Below, one piece after another: positions 37,519 through 47,266 of a DNA stretch of 64,000 bases. Position 1 is the first letter of the stretch. Every line of letters starts with the position of its first letter. The translations under genes and the position numbers were made by a program. Under the pieces are notes generated by a model. The model was not told the DNA's origin. It saw only the letters and a list, made by a program, of their open reading frames with translations, and searched no databases. The stretch is from Hexactinellida sp. DTS-2022 (lineage: Eukaryota; Porifera; Hexactinellida): contig JAPNXP010000014.1 in the NCBI GenBank assembly GCA_028753945.1, positions 1-64,000 on the forward strand, in the 5' to 3' direction.

Positions 37519-38573
37519 GATTTGGCCAATCAGATTCCAGCTAAAGCTAATTCCTAAATCACAATAATGCAACCTTATCTCAAACGGGATTCTAACAATA
37601 CTAATACAGATATAAGTTGTTAATTCAAATCCATTAATGATGAAAAAGCAAAATTCAATAAGTTTGCTGCAAATGCTAATACGATATTTGCAGTGAGTTC
37701 TTGAGGTCAGAAATAGGGCGTATCTAGTGAACTATGCAATAAAGTTAGAATGCAAATGCTGTGGTATTATCAGAACAGCTGATCAGTGATAATCAGCTGA
37801 TTCTTTGTTCGGAATCACATGCGAGAGATTAGCTCACTGAAGGAACAATGGGTGTATTCAACCAATCAGATAGCAGTTAGAAAACATTTGCAATTGACTA
37901 ACCAATCAGAAAAGAGACAACATAATGCAGTTGACAAATCAGATTTCAAATTGCAATGCAAGTTTGTTGCAAACTATATTAGATTCTGGATACAAATGTT
38001 GCAAAAAACAACAAAAATACATCAAAAACAGCTCAAGCTTGCATCTCTTAATCAATCATTCAATTTGCACTGGGCTCAATCCCTCTGTTCTCCCGTTAGT
38101 AAACAAAAACAGAATTTAATTAAAGTGTCACATTTCTGACTTCCAAAACTATAAATCGGTGCCCAAGCCATGTACAAGAATAGGCATAATCCAATTAGCA
38201 ATCAGATTCCCTGCATTGTCACTCACACCTCGCAGATGAATGCTTTAGAAGCCGCCTGCCCTGAATGGCATCGCCATATGGCAGAAGCCAGCACACAATG
38301 CGCCAGTGGCACAAAGCGAGGAAGTTGTGTTGACAAACAAATAAATTTAGAATCCCAGTGAGTAGAAGCAGGCTTCGCCACATGCGCCGCTGCTAAGCGA
38401 GAGAGCTGGCTTCTCGCCTGCGAGCTGAGATCATTAGGACACACGGCTTCCCAAACAAAGAATATATATATGCTCTCCGCTGGAACAACCAACTCGTTTT
38501 TAGAGCAAGCTTTTGAATACTTTTTACATTTCAAACACAATATTAATTGGAACTAACACCTTTTTAGTGTCAC
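37519..38573. other. Gap between divergent FoxJ2/3 and CPEB1
   Basis: About 1 kb of AT-rich sequence with no supported gene; the open frames here lack domains. It contains several CCAATCAG words (37533, 37860, 37902) and CAGCTG/TCAGCTGA motifs. The right end has a TATA-like run near 38462. FoxJ2/3 and CPEB1 diverge from this gap, so it probably holds both promoters. Confidence 0.6.
38462..38472 (+). promoter_or_regulatory. Probable TATA box for CPEB1
   Basis: ATATATATATG about 105 bp before the CPEB1 ATG and inside a moderately GC-rich stretch. A TTTTTAG just before the ATG could be the acceptor of a 5' untranslated intron. Confidence 0.4.
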
Positions 38574-39941
38574 ATGGAGGCGCCCAACTACCTGTGTTCC
38601 CCCTTCGGGTCCTACCTGCCCCCCGAGCCCCCCCTCCTCTCCCGTCCGGACTACGCGCCCCCTTCAGACTCGACAGCTGGGAAACAGCTGATCGACATGA
38701 CGCAGCTCTTGAGCGAGATGAGTCTAGTGCCGCCCCTTACAGGTGTGAACCCCGACACCTCCGATAAAGAGGACCCGGACCCCCCCGCCCCCCTGCCCCC
38801 CCAAGAGTCCCTAATATCGGACATTATAAACCCGCCCCTCGACTGGCTAAGCCCCTCCCAGCCCGAGACGCGCTTCTGGCCCCCCGAGCCCCCCCAGCCC
38901 TCCTCGCCGGGCCCCGGGGCCCTGTTCCTCTCCTCCATTCACCAGAGCTTCGAGATGGCTCAGCTCAGGAACCCCAGCCCGACCCCTCACCGGGCCCCCT
39001 ACCCCTCCCCACAGGCCCCCTACCCCCCCCTGGTGCCCAACAACTTCTACCAACCAGACAAAACAAATCCCTTCTTCCCGCGGCACAAGGCACAGCCGCT
39101 TGACCCGAAGGAGTACCTAAAACTCCCAGAGGTGATATGTACCTGGTCGGGCCAGCTGCCCCCCCGGCGCTACCGGAACCCCGTCTACAGCACCAAAGTA
39201 TTCCTGGGAGGGGTCCCATGGGACATCACAGAGGAGACGCTCCTAAACACCTTCAAACCATTCGGGAACCTCAAGGTCGAGTGGCCCGGCAAGGACAGTA
39301 AGCACAACCGGCACCCCCCCAAGGGGTACTCCTACCTAATATTCGATTCTGAGAAGAGCGCCAAACTGCTCTTGGGGGCGTGTACGCAGGACGCGTCAGA
39401 GGGGGGCGACTACTACTACAAGGTGTCCTCATCGCGCATGCGCAATAAGGAGGTGCAGGTGATCCCGTGGGTCCTATCTGACTCTAACTCTGTGTATCGG
39501 GCCAGTCCCCGTTTGGACCCCAACACCACCGTGTTCGTAGGGGGGCTGCACGGGCTGCTGAATGCAGACGCTTTGGCGCTCATTATGGATGACCTGTTTG
39601 GGGGCGTGGTGTACACCGGTATCGACACGGACCGGCATAAATACCCGATTGGGTCCGGTAGAGTCACGTTTGTGAGCGCAAAGAATTATATGAAGGCGGT
39701 GCAAGCGGGCTACGTCGAGATTAAAACCTCGAAATTCGCGAAAAAGGTGCAAGTGGACCCCTACCTCGAGGACACACCCTGCAACATCTGCGGTCGCATG
39801 ATGGGTCCGTTTTTCTGCCGCGATATGAATTGCTTCAAATATTTTTGTCGCCTTTGCTGGGAATGGCACCACTCAATCGATGGGTTTCGACTCCACAAAC
39901 CACTTATGCGCACCACCAAAAACCAGTCTGCTTGTGAGTAA
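38574..39941 (+). CDS. CPEB1: CPEB1 (Orb-type) cytoplasmic polyadenylation factor, intronless
   Basis: A single 455-residue open frame. RRM1 begins at about 208 ([12 protein letters not shown]) and RRM2 at about 318 (TVFVGGLHG), with the family-specific GIDTD[13 protein letters not shown]. The C-terminal ZZ zinc-binding domain spans about 403-445 ([15 protein letters not shown]...[12 protein letters not shown]). CPEB1 binds U-rich elements in 3' untranslated regions and controls poly(A) length and translation in germ cells and synapses. The first 190 residues are proline-rich and low complexity, as in other CPEBs. The coding region has no intron, unlike its neighbours. The stop overlaps a perfect donor consensus (GTGAGT), but the family ends at this point, so I take the stop as real. 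Confidence 0.96.
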   Translation: MEAPNYLCSPFGSYLPPEPPLLSRPDYAPPSDSTAGKQLIDMTQLLSEMSLVPPLTGVNPDTSDKEDPDPPAPLPPQESLISDIINPPLDWLSPSQPETRFWPPEPPQPSSPGPGALFLSSIHQSFEMAQLRNPSPTPHRAPYPSPQAPYPPLVPNNFYQPDKTNPFFPRHKAQPLDPKEYLKLPEVICTWSGQLPPRRYRNPVYSTKVFLGGVPWDITEETLLNTFKPFGNLKVEWPGKDSKHNRHPPKGYSYLIFDSEKSAKLLLGACTQDASEGGDYYYKVSSSRMRNKEVQVIPWVLSDSNSVYRASPRLDPNTTVFVGGLHGLLNADALALIMDDLFGGVVYTGIDTDRHKYPIGSGRVTFVSAKNYMKAVQAGYVEIKTSKFAKKVQVDPYLEDTPCNICGRMMGPFFCRDMNCFKYFCRLCWEWHHSIDGFRLHKPLMRTTKNQSACE

Positions 39942-40668
39942 TATGTCGCTGTTTTAGCCAAGTTTTACACCCAAATTGTCACCTATCATTATTTTTGAGC
40001 TCAGTAGTCCACTTGTTGTTATTTTTATAGTTTTCTATTCATCAAATCTCAGAAATTTTTAGTTTCAAAAGTTTCCAGTCATCATCGCTTGTTTTGAATT
40101 AGATTTGTCTTATTTTGAAAAAAATATTTGTGTTCCTATAATTTGTTTGGTATTTATATTTGGTATTATGCTCTATTGATAGTTTGTAAATTTATTATTA
40201 TTATTATTAATTTATTATTTTGTATTCTTATTTATTTATATTTGATTATTTGATTATTTGATTCCAATAAACAACAATAATAATCGTTTCAACAAATGCA
40301 AGTCATTATATGATAAAGCAAACAATACTAAAATTGCCTTCTTGAAAACGTAATAGATGTTTGACATTAAAATAAACAAAATACTGTATAACAAATAAGC
40401 AACAGGAACACAAAAGAATAATTGTTTGCATTTATAATAATTCAAAACAATCAAATGGCATTTAATTTGCCTCCTACAATTAAAGGAGCAAACGTAGATT
40501 CAAAATACCCAACATCTTACAGAATAAAAACAACATTATGGTGCAAGTTTCAACTTACTAACTCAGTCATAAATATATCAATGATATGATAGTATACGGT
40601 GCTTAGTTTCAATTTAGGCTAATAGATATGCTATTATGTGGTGCAGCATTGGTACAAATAATGTATCA
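39942..40668. other. CPEB1 3' region and AT-rich gap
   Basis: Very AT-rich, with several T-rich and TTATTA runs. TTTTTAT and AATAAA-like motifs fit a CPEB1 3' untranslated region and polyadenylation site (AATAAA at about 40266). A 66-codon minus-strand frame (40254-40454) is not supported as a gene. Confidence 0.5.
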
Positions 40669-40750
40669 GCTGTGATGGCCGAGTGGTTAAGGCGTTAGAC
40701 TTGAAATCTAATGGGAGTTTCCCGCGCAGGTTCGAACCCTGCTCGCAGCG
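40669..40750 (+). tRNA. trnS-UGA: tRNA-Ser, anticodon UGA
   Basis: An 82-nt cloverleaf without the CCA end. The acceptor stem GCTGTGA pairs with TCGCAGC, followed by discriminator G. The D arm is GCCGAGTGGTTAAGGC. The anticodon stem TTAGA/TCTAA encloses CTTGAAA, giving anticodon TGA. The variable arm is long, as in serine tRNAs, and the T arm is GCAGG-TTCGAAC-CCTGC. A T-rich pol III terminator follows at once. No intron. Confidence 0.96.
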
Positions 40751-42337
40751 TTCTTTTTGCACTTTTTTATATAAAACTATTGAAAGTTTCCAACAGTCAA
40801 AGTTTTGTTTGGCTTTATTGTCCAGTTTGCAATTGTCTAATGTATTCGGAATAAACAGACATATCGAAAGTGTTTGGCGTAATTATTCTGTCCATCAGTG
40901 GAATACACAGACGCGGTTAAATATAAACAACAACAAAAACCGAACTAGCACCAACACCTAAGTTACTTTTCGCCACAAACAGCTTGTATCATCTTTTCAG
41001 ACTTTTAAACTTTGCAGCAATGATTGAGCAATCTACCCACTCAACCGATTAACTGCAGAGGAATGTGTGTATAACCAAGGAATTACAAAATTAAAGTGGT
41101 CAGGTTAATCTGACCAGTGGCTACGGGTCTGAATTATACAGGAGCGCGAGACGCTCCTTGGACCATGATATTTGGAAATTTGAATTTAGGAGCGCGAAAA
41201 TTTGGAACCTTCTCCTATACCGTAACATTAATTTGTGATTTAGGCGTATGGAAATTGGATAAGACCAGGATTAGGAGCGTGTTTACAAATGCCTGCATAA
41301 TAAACTTGTGTATAACAACCACAAGATATCAGCTGTTCCTGAATTAACCCTTATCAACAGAATAAACAGAACACAAGTTACTACTCAGTTAGGTGTTATG
41401 TTAACACTATGGTCACTATATCTTGCAAGGGAGGGCTCTAGTTAACAACTTACATAGGGTTTATATTAAGTTGAGTTTGCTTATTATAAAGTCTCTCTAT
41501 TATGAACACAACTTTTGGTCCCTTGAATGTTCATATAAGAACCTAACTGTATTATTGTTAGAATCTTGCAAAAATAACAATAAAATTGTTGCCAGTTTTC
41601 ACGGCAAATAGTTCACACTAAAAAGGTAACCCAACTGTTGTTGTTGTTGTTGTTGTTGCATTTTGTCGAGAGCACCCGAGAGAGAGCACTTAAACACTTC
41701 TCTTTTATACACGATACAAGCTGCAAGTATTTTGTTGACCATTGAACAAATATTGGGAGAACGAAATAATACTAGAGATAGGGTCTACTGCCCCTGACAC
41801 AATTATCGACGCATTTGTTTGAGAGCTAAGTACAGTCAAGTTCTTATTATGAACATTCAAGGGGCTAGATATTGTGTTCATAAATCATAATATAGACTTC
41901 ATAATAAGCGAACTCAACTTATTACAGAACCTATGTAAGTTGTTAAATTGGGACCATAGGGCTTGTTCATAACAAAAAGTGTCATATTTAGCAGACGAAA
42001 AATCGTTCACAATAAGCAGACCTGACTGTATCAAATATCTTAAGTAATAACCCGTAGTATTAACGTGTGTGTTGTGATTAAATAAAGGCCGTAAATACGC
42101 ATATAAGAAATTACTGAACAGTCACACATCACAAAATATATAAATAAACGCACTCAACCCACCACTTAGATTTTAACTAAAATCCCGAATAAAAGCAAGA
42201 AATAGTTTGCAAATAAGATTAAATATTAAAGTTTAATTGCTATTTGATCAGCGGCCTTACATGTGTTATAATTAGGAGTTTGTTGCATAAATGTGTTAAA
42301 TGTGCGGTTAATAAGCAGTGCGATAAATAGCGGCCTA
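40751..42337. other. Repeat-rich gap after the tRNA
   Basis: No supported gene. It contains one copy of a roughly 120-bp dispersed repeat (41180-41305), a GTT microsatellite (41636-41660), and two related AT-rich MITE-like stretches at about 41410-41560 and 41830-42030. The latter starts ACAGTCAAGTTCTTATTATG and ends CAGACCTGACTGTA. Confidence 0.6.
41180..41305. repeat. Dispersed repeat, copy 2 of a pair
   Basis: About 120 bp closely matching 32685-32805 in the same orientation. Shared segments include GCGAAAATTTGGAA, CTCCTATACCGTAACATT and ACCAGGATTAGGAG. The other copy lies in an E4-E2 intron. A transposon fragment is the likeliest explanation. Confidence 0.8.
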
Positions 42338-42709
42338 CTACAGTGAGCCCATAGCCGACTTGTAGAATTCTATCTCAGATTTCAGTTCCGATCTCTCTGT
42401 TTCATAGCAAGCGCGGAGTTTCTGTAGAACCCCTATAGTGGCTCCTAATTCCGCCTCTTGAGAACTCTCCATTTGGCGTTTGTTGCGTTTGTAGAAAAGC
42501 TTCCGTTTGCTGTAGTGCATGTTGAGAATAGCTTCAGCGAACACGCGGGGCACGCCGCTCTCCAATAACAGCTGTTTGATCTGCTTAGAGTCGAGCTGTG
42601 CCAATTTCCGAGTCTCGATAAGGTCGAATATATTGGCAACCTCCGGGGCACAAGTGCGCCAATCGGATTTGAGGATCGGAGTCAGCTTAGCGAGGGTTTC
42701 GGAAGACAT
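42338..42709 (-). CDS. Small bZIP-like protein A
   Basis: Single-exon gene of 123 residues. A helical N-terminal part (about 8-60, ending VPRVFAEAIL) is followed by a basic stretch HYSKRKLFYKRNKR and a C-terminal coiled coil with heptad-spaced L, L, Y, L, Y. Its order and spacing match the neighbouring inverted pair: SPLL/TPIL, W, then VP...AxIL, then YS-basic-KRN-x-R. The layout of a short helix, basic region and zipper recalls CNC/Maf bZIP factors, but the invariant Asn and Arg of a normal basic region are not clearly present. DNA binding is therefore inferred. A TATA box lies about 35 bp upstream. Confidence 0.65.
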   Translation of the reverse strand: MSSETLAKLTPILKSDWRTCAPEVANIFDLIETRKLAQLDSKQIKQLLLESGVPRVFAEAILNMHYSKRKLFYKRNKRQMESSQEAELGATIGVLQKLRACYETERSELKSEIEFYKSAMGSL

Positions 42710-42742
42710 GCGCGCTCGTTTTTACAGAAATAATCGGAAGAA

Positions 42743-42752
42743 CTTATATAGG
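42743..42752 (-). promoter_or_regulatory. TATA box of bZIP-like gene A
   Basis: CCTATATAAG on the minus strand, about 35-45 bp before the start codon. All five bZIP-like genes have such a box at a similar distance, or slightly farther in the inverted pair. Confidence 0.6.
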
Positions 42753-43325
42753 AACGGAGAGGAAATTGTGCAATTCAGTAACAACTGTGTTTGTAAGAGA
42801 ACTGAGACTAGCAAACTGATGAGTGAGAGAGTCCGAAATATAATTTGTTTTCAATAAGAAGAAATGCTGCGAGAACACAATTGCTCTGAACCGTTAATTA
42901 GGATACAAACGTCCAAACAGCTTTATTGAAACGGACACTTTAAGTCCTTGGTACATACCGTAATAGAGAAAGCAACTAACAAACGACATTCTGGCATATA
43001 AGAATCCAGTGACAACTGACAGAGAATAAAGAGGTTCCCTATGTATCAATCTCCTCACTAAACTGAATGGTAAACTCATAACAGAGACAGAACAGCAGAT
43101 ATTAGCAGATATTGAATGAGAGCTCTTATGTAGCTAAACATCACAGGAATGAATCGTATTTAATAATGGCTATATAAGTTATATAATTATATAAGGCTAT
43201 AAGCAAATGGCGACTAGGCATGGAATTGGATTTTATTTAATAAACAACAACAGTAATTATGGCAAATATAAGCAAAGCGATTTATGTATGCAATACAAAG
43301 CATTAGCAATACACTAGCAATACAA
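42753..43325. other. Gap between bZIP-like genes A and B
   Basis: AT-rich, no supported gene. A 61-codon hydrophobic frame on the minus strand (42894-43079) has no homology that I recognise. Confidence 0.45.
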
Positions 43326-43718
43326 TCATATAGCATTATAGTACTGTGTACAGGTAAGGTCCCGGTATAGCTGTATCTGGGCCAGGAGGTCGTGTCTCTC
43401 CCGCTGGAGGGTCCGCTTGGCCTCGCGGAGGAGGGCCAGGTGTGCGGAGAGCCCCGAGAGGGCGCCCCGGTCCCGCACACGCTGGTTCCGCTTGTCCGCC
43501 GCTTTCTTGCGCGAGTAGCGCCGACCCAGAATGGCCGCGCTCTCCGCCGCCGGCACGCGCGCCTCGCGGAACAGCCGGTTTACGATGGACCCGTTCGTGG
43601 CGAGCAGCGTCGCGAAGTCGACCAGGTCCCCCAGGGGCCTGCCTCCCTCCAGGAGCCCGCGCCAGTGCGGCACCAGCAGGGGGGACAGGGGCCCGAAGTT
43701 CACACCTGAGAGAGACAT
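43326..43718 (-). CDS. Small bZIP-like protein B (inverted-pair member)
   Basis: 130 residues in one exon. A hydrophobic N-terminal segment (FGPLSPLLVPHW) precedes a helical region ending VPAAESAAIL. The basic segment RRYSRKKAADKRNQR follows, then a good leucine zipper with four leucines at exact seven-residue spacing and a final LYRDL. This is the clearest zipper in the cluster. The AA within the basic region is bZIP-like, but the usual Asn four residues earlier and Arg four residues later are replaced. It differs from its inverted partner at only a handful of residues. A TATA-like sequence (CTATAAATATAC) lies about 75-85 bp upstream, with a GTT microsatellite between them. Proposed role: a homo- or heterodimerising DNA-binding factor. 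Confidence 0.7.
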   Translation of the reverse strand: MSLSGVNFGPLSPLLVPHWRGLLEGGRPLGDLVDFATLLATNGSIVNRLFREARVPAAESAAILGRRYSRKKAADKRNQRVRDRGALSGLSAHLALLREAKRTLQRERHDLLAQIQLYRDLTCTQYYNAI

Positions 43719-44113
43719 TCTTATTAGTGTTGTTGTTGTTGTTGTTGTTGTTGTTGGTGCAAGTTTATTTTGTGTAAAAACACTGAATTTTGTATATTTA
43801 TAGAAAAAGGAATTTAAGATTAGCCACTAATGTGTTGCCTCTGGCGCCCAAATCTGAGACACGACACACACATAGTTACTACCGGTACCGAAAGGAATGT
43901 GTAACCAGAAGTTAGTTCCAATGGATGTATGTAATGCTTTTGTTCGCATTAGATAAGGATAATCACACACACGCAAATTAACTTGTTCCAAATTGCATTC
44001 TGAAGTGAAAGAGAAATGTCTCGACAAACTGAATTGTATAAATACTCAAATTCTTGCAGATTTTACTTACATAACTTGCAACAACAACAACAACAACAAC
44101 AACACTAATAAGA

Positions 44114-44506
44114 ATGACTCTCTCAGGTGTGAACTTCGGGCCCCTGTCCCCCCTGCTGGTGCCGCACTGGCGCGGGCTTCTGGAGGGAGGCAGGCCCCTG
44201 GGGGACCTGGTCAACTTCGCGACTCTGCTCGCCACGAACGGGTCCATCGTAAACCGGCTGTTCCGCGAGGCGCGCGTGCCGGCGGCGGAGAGCGCGGCCA
44301 TTCTGGGGCGGCGCTACTCGCGCAAGAAAGCGGCGGACAAGCGGAACCAGCGGGTGCGGGACCGGGGCGCCCTCTCGGGGCTCTCCGCACACCTGGCCCT
44401 CCTCCGGGAGGCCAAGCGGACCCTCCAGCGGGAGCGACACGCCCTCCTGGCCCAGATACAGCTATACCGGGACCTTACCTGTACACAGTGCTATAATGCT
44501 ATATAG
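44114..44506 (+). CDS. Small bZIP-like protein C (inverted-pair member)
   Basis: 130 residues, almost identical to protein B. Visible differences are S2T, D34N, an Asp-to-Ala change near the end of the zipper, and one residue in the C-terminal tail. The zipper leucines and the basic region are unchanged. The preserved frame in both copies suggests selection or recent gene conversion. A TATA-like TGTATAAATA lies about 70 bp upstream. An AAC tract abuts the 5' leader. Confidence 0.7.
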   Translation: MTLSGVNFGPLSPLLVPHWRGLLEGGRPLGDLVNFATLLATNGSIVNRLFREARVPAAESAAILGRRYSRKKAADKRNQRVRDRGALSGLSAHLALLREAKRTLQRERHALLAQIQLYRDLTCTQCYNAI

Positions 44507-44540
44507 TGTATTGATATTGCTAATGCTAATGCTTATGCTA

Positions 44541-45598
44541 TGTTCTTACAATGCTGATTATTACTTGCAATTAGAATGAGATTAAATTTGCTATCATTTC
44601 TTCAAATTATATAAGTACTCTGTTATCATAAGACATATCAAGCACTGTATACATTATGTCACCTGTTAATACTAACTACAGATAAGGGAAGAGAGGTTCA
44701 AACGTTATGTAATAGACATCGCATTACAGGCTTCCATCCAGGCCAAATTTCTGCGAGCCTAGCTTAGATTTAGTTTGAGCTCGCTCACTCGCTCACACGC
44801 GCCTAAAATATTCGATTTGTATTACGTCTTATGGGAGCATCTCTCGAATTTCGCGAGCCTAGAAAAGTTTTCTTTTCAAATACGCGCCTGGATTAAGCCC
44901 TTCCTATGTCGATTTTTGGACCATTTTGTAAAACAAAGATATGGTCTGTCACACATTGGTTGACGCGCCCCCCCCCCCTTGAAAGCGTTACGTAACGTTT
45001 GAATGGTCTCCAAAATATTCATACGGTTCCCTGTAGTGATATTAGAAATAATTTATCTAATTATCAAAACTGAAAACTATTGACAATTAAAACAAGATTC
45101 GCTTGGTAGATTTAATCTTTGGAAAACTTGCAAATTAGACAGTAATTATTTGTAATATTTATACCATATATGGAATGAAGTAGTTGCATATCCAGCAACC
45201 ATAAGCTTAAATATGAATGTGGCTACTAACTATTCAACTGTTAAAGCAAAACGAATGGAACTAGCAAGTCTCAATTATTGTGTTAGTGTAATTAATTAAC
45301 AGATAAAAAGCTCCCATGCAAATTGTCACGCAATAAATTAAACAGTCTAATGGAACAAATGCCCATAGAAAGTACCGGTTCTAATTTACAGTTTATAGCC
45401 TAGTTAAACTAGTGACGAATCCAGACAAACATTACTTAAACCTAACCACTTATACGAGGACACTTTCAGACATATTGAGTTTCATTGAAAGTGAATTGCA
45501 CAACAAATATGCACATATCTCTATAATGAATAGCATGCATTAAGCTGACTCAATGAACTTCATTTCTCAGAGAGCACAGCCTATTAATAAGTGCCTGG
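44541..45598. other. Repeat-bearing gap
   Basis: No supported gene. A fragment near 44745-44800 is a reverse-orientation relative of 26700-26785 in the neurexin-like gene (shared GAGCTCAAACT and AGGCGCG motifs). The stretch 44935-45005 is related to 61625-61680 and 63615-63680 (shared TATGGTCTGTCACACATTG and GTTACGTAACGTTTGAATG). Confidence 0.6.
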
Positions 45599-46813
45599 TT
45601 AGTATATGGGGGGGTTGTAATGTGGTCCTATTGGTGGCAGAATGGAGCCACTATATCGGCCCTGTTTCTTGCCATTGAGTGTGCGCTCGCGTTTTGCGCT
45701 TTTTCGCATCTTTCTCTTCCTGGCAGTGAGCACATCGGTCAGCTGTTCCGCGGTTAAGGTGTCTCGCATTATCGACCTGAGCTCTTCGGGTTTCTTGAGT
45801 CGTATCCGGTCCAGATGGATCAGCTGAGTGACCACCTGTACCAGGTCGACACCTGGCCTGTCGAGCTCCTCGCACTCGGGGACCCACGCGTCTCGGAACA
45901 CACAGCTGAGTGGCTCCAGGCGCCGGACCAGCGGCGATACCGAGCTGTGCCCCCTCCGAGGGGGCGGCAGCGACACCTGCTGTAAGGACACATTCCTGGG
46001 GGGGGCAGGGGTGTCGTGGGAAAGTGGTATAGGGGACAGAAGTGGCACAGGTGATACCACAAGTGGCACAAGTGGCATATGAGATCCTGATGATACATTG
46101 GGTCCAGGCGGAGAATTAAGCATATGTGTCATAAGTGGCATAGAGGAAACAGGTGGCACAAGTGGCATAGATGACGTATTGGGCATAGAGGAAACAGGTG
46201 GCACAAGTGGCACAGGGGACACATTAAGCATATGAGGTGTATTGAGTCCAGGTGGTGTATTGGGGACAGACGACAAATGGGATCCAGATGAGACATTGTG
46301 TCGAGGGGGCGAATTAAGCATATGTGTCATAAGTGGCATAGATGACGTATTGGGCATAGAGGAAACAGGTGGCACAAGTGGCACAGGGGACACATTAATC
46401 ATATGAGGTGTATTGAGTCCAGGTGGTGTATTGGGGACAGACGACAAATGGGATCCAGATGAGACATTATGTCGAGGGGGCGAATTAAGCATACGAGTCT
46501 CAAGTGGCACAAGTGGCACATAAGATCCAGGGGATGTATTGGACACAAGTGGCAGAGGGGACACAAGTGGCAGAGGGGACACATGGGGTCCAGAGGAGAC
46601 AGGGGGCCTTTGGGCCTCTGGGAAGAACCCGGTCCTGAGGGGGCTCATGTTCCTGTAGGGGGCGTGGAAGTGCGGAGAGAGAGAAGCGTCCCAATCGGGT
46701 GAGAACAGATCCGCGAGGGAGTTATATGAGTCCTGTTCGGGGGGCATGCTGTTGTTGTTGTTGTTATAGATGCTCCATAGGGTAAACTCGGGGTCCTGCA
46801 ATGATGATGCCAT
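45599..46813 (-). CDS. Proline/serine-rich protein D with bZIP-like basic region
   Basis: 404 residues in one exon. The N-terminus (DPEFTLWSIYNN...LADLFSPDWD) is acidic and aromatic and could be an activation segment. Residues about 65-290 are Ser/Pro/Leu/Val-rich and contain a duplicated block of about 60 residues with units such as LNSPPRHNVSSGSH and VPLVPPVSSMPNTSS. The last 100 residues show the cluster's pattern: a helical region, LTAEQLTDVL, then the basic run ARKRKMRKSAKRER. LT-x-EQL followed by a basic run resembles the CNC motif. Unlike its neighbours it stops shortly after the basic region, with no leucine zipper. TATA box about 38 bp upstream. Confidence 0.6.
   Translation of the reverse strand: MASSLQDPEFTLWSIYNNNNNSMPPEQDSYNSLADLFSPDWDASLSPHFHAPYRNMSPLRTGFFPEAQRPPVSSGPHVSPLPLVSPLPLVSNTSPGSYVPLVPLETRMLNSPPRHNVSSGSHLSSVPNTPPGLNTPHMINVSPVPLVPPVSSMPNTSSMPLMTHMLNSPPRHNVSSGSHLSSVPNTPPGLNTPHMLNVSPVPLVPPVSSMPNTSSMPLVPPVSSMPLMTHMLNSPPGPNVSSGSHMPLVPLVVSPVPLLSPIPLSHDTPAPPRNVSLQQVSLPPPRRGHSSVSPLVRRLEPLSCVFRDAWVPECEELDRPGVDLVQVVTQLIHLDRIRLKKPEELRSIMRDTLTAEQLTDVLTARKRKMRKSAKRERTLNGKKQGRYSGSILPPIGPHYNPPIY
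46030..46570. repeat. Coding tandem duplication in protein D
   Basis: Two imperfect copies of a roughly 190-bp block are nested in shorter repeats of AAGTGGCA(CA/TA). They produce repeated Met-Pro-Leu-Val and Ser-Pro units. The AAGTGGC word also recurs as short tandem runs at 47183-47215 and in Mi-2. Confidence 0.85.
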
Positions 46814-46848
46814 CTGATAGTAATTGGATTAGATAGAGGAGAATTCTT

Positions 46849-46858
46849 CTTATATAGG
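46849..46858 (-). promoter_or_regulatory. TATA box of gene D
   Basis: ACCTATATAAG on the minus strand about 38-45 bp before the ATG. Confidence 0.6.
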
Positions 46859-47266
46859 TTCAAAATAATCCTGGAATACCCAGGATTTCCAATGGATTTT
46901 CCAGTTTAACCGAGGTGTTTTTAAGTTCGTGTACTAAGCAAAAAATTGCATCGTAATTGTAGCCAGAAATAGAACTGGAATTTCCCGAAAATTAAAAAAC
47001 ATTTGTAAATATTTAAATTTGGTATTTTTAGCAACTGACAACATAAAGATAAAATATACCTAAATCCACTCAACCAGAATGAAAGTAACAGGAATTTTAT
47101 GTAAAGAAATACTGGCATAGTAAAGCAACAACACTGGACAAAGCTATGGACTCTTCTTGAAATGAGGCGTCAAATGGAAGGCATAAGTGGCATAAGTGGC
47201 ATAAGTGGTAAAGTGGTTAAAGTTGGAAGTGAGTAGGATCTATAAGTATCTATTTATAGAACGAAT

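Larger units (their letters stand above)
43295..44540. repeat. Large inverted repeat carrying two bZIP-like genes
   Basis: The left arm (about 43295-43755) and right arm (about 44085-44540) are near-identical reverse complements. Each arm contains one complete 130-codon gene, the adjoining GTT/AAC tract and short flanks. The spacer of about 330 bp is unrelated. The two genes diverge from the spacer, each with its own TATA-like box (43791-43803 and 44035-44044). Confidence 0.93.

Noticed and set aside
37819-38139. 106-codon plus-strand frame upstream of CPEB1
   Set aside because: Asn/Gln-rich translation of AT-rich DNA with CCAATCAG words; no domain, no splice partners.
40683-40961. 92-codon frame beginning inside the tRNA
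   Set aside because: It overlaps the tRNA-Ser gene and runs into AT-rich DNA; no homology.
42894-43079. 61-codon hydrophobic minus-strand frame in the bZIP-like cluster
   Set aside because: No similarity to the cluster proteins, no supporting promoter, and a length expected by chance in AT-rich DNA.
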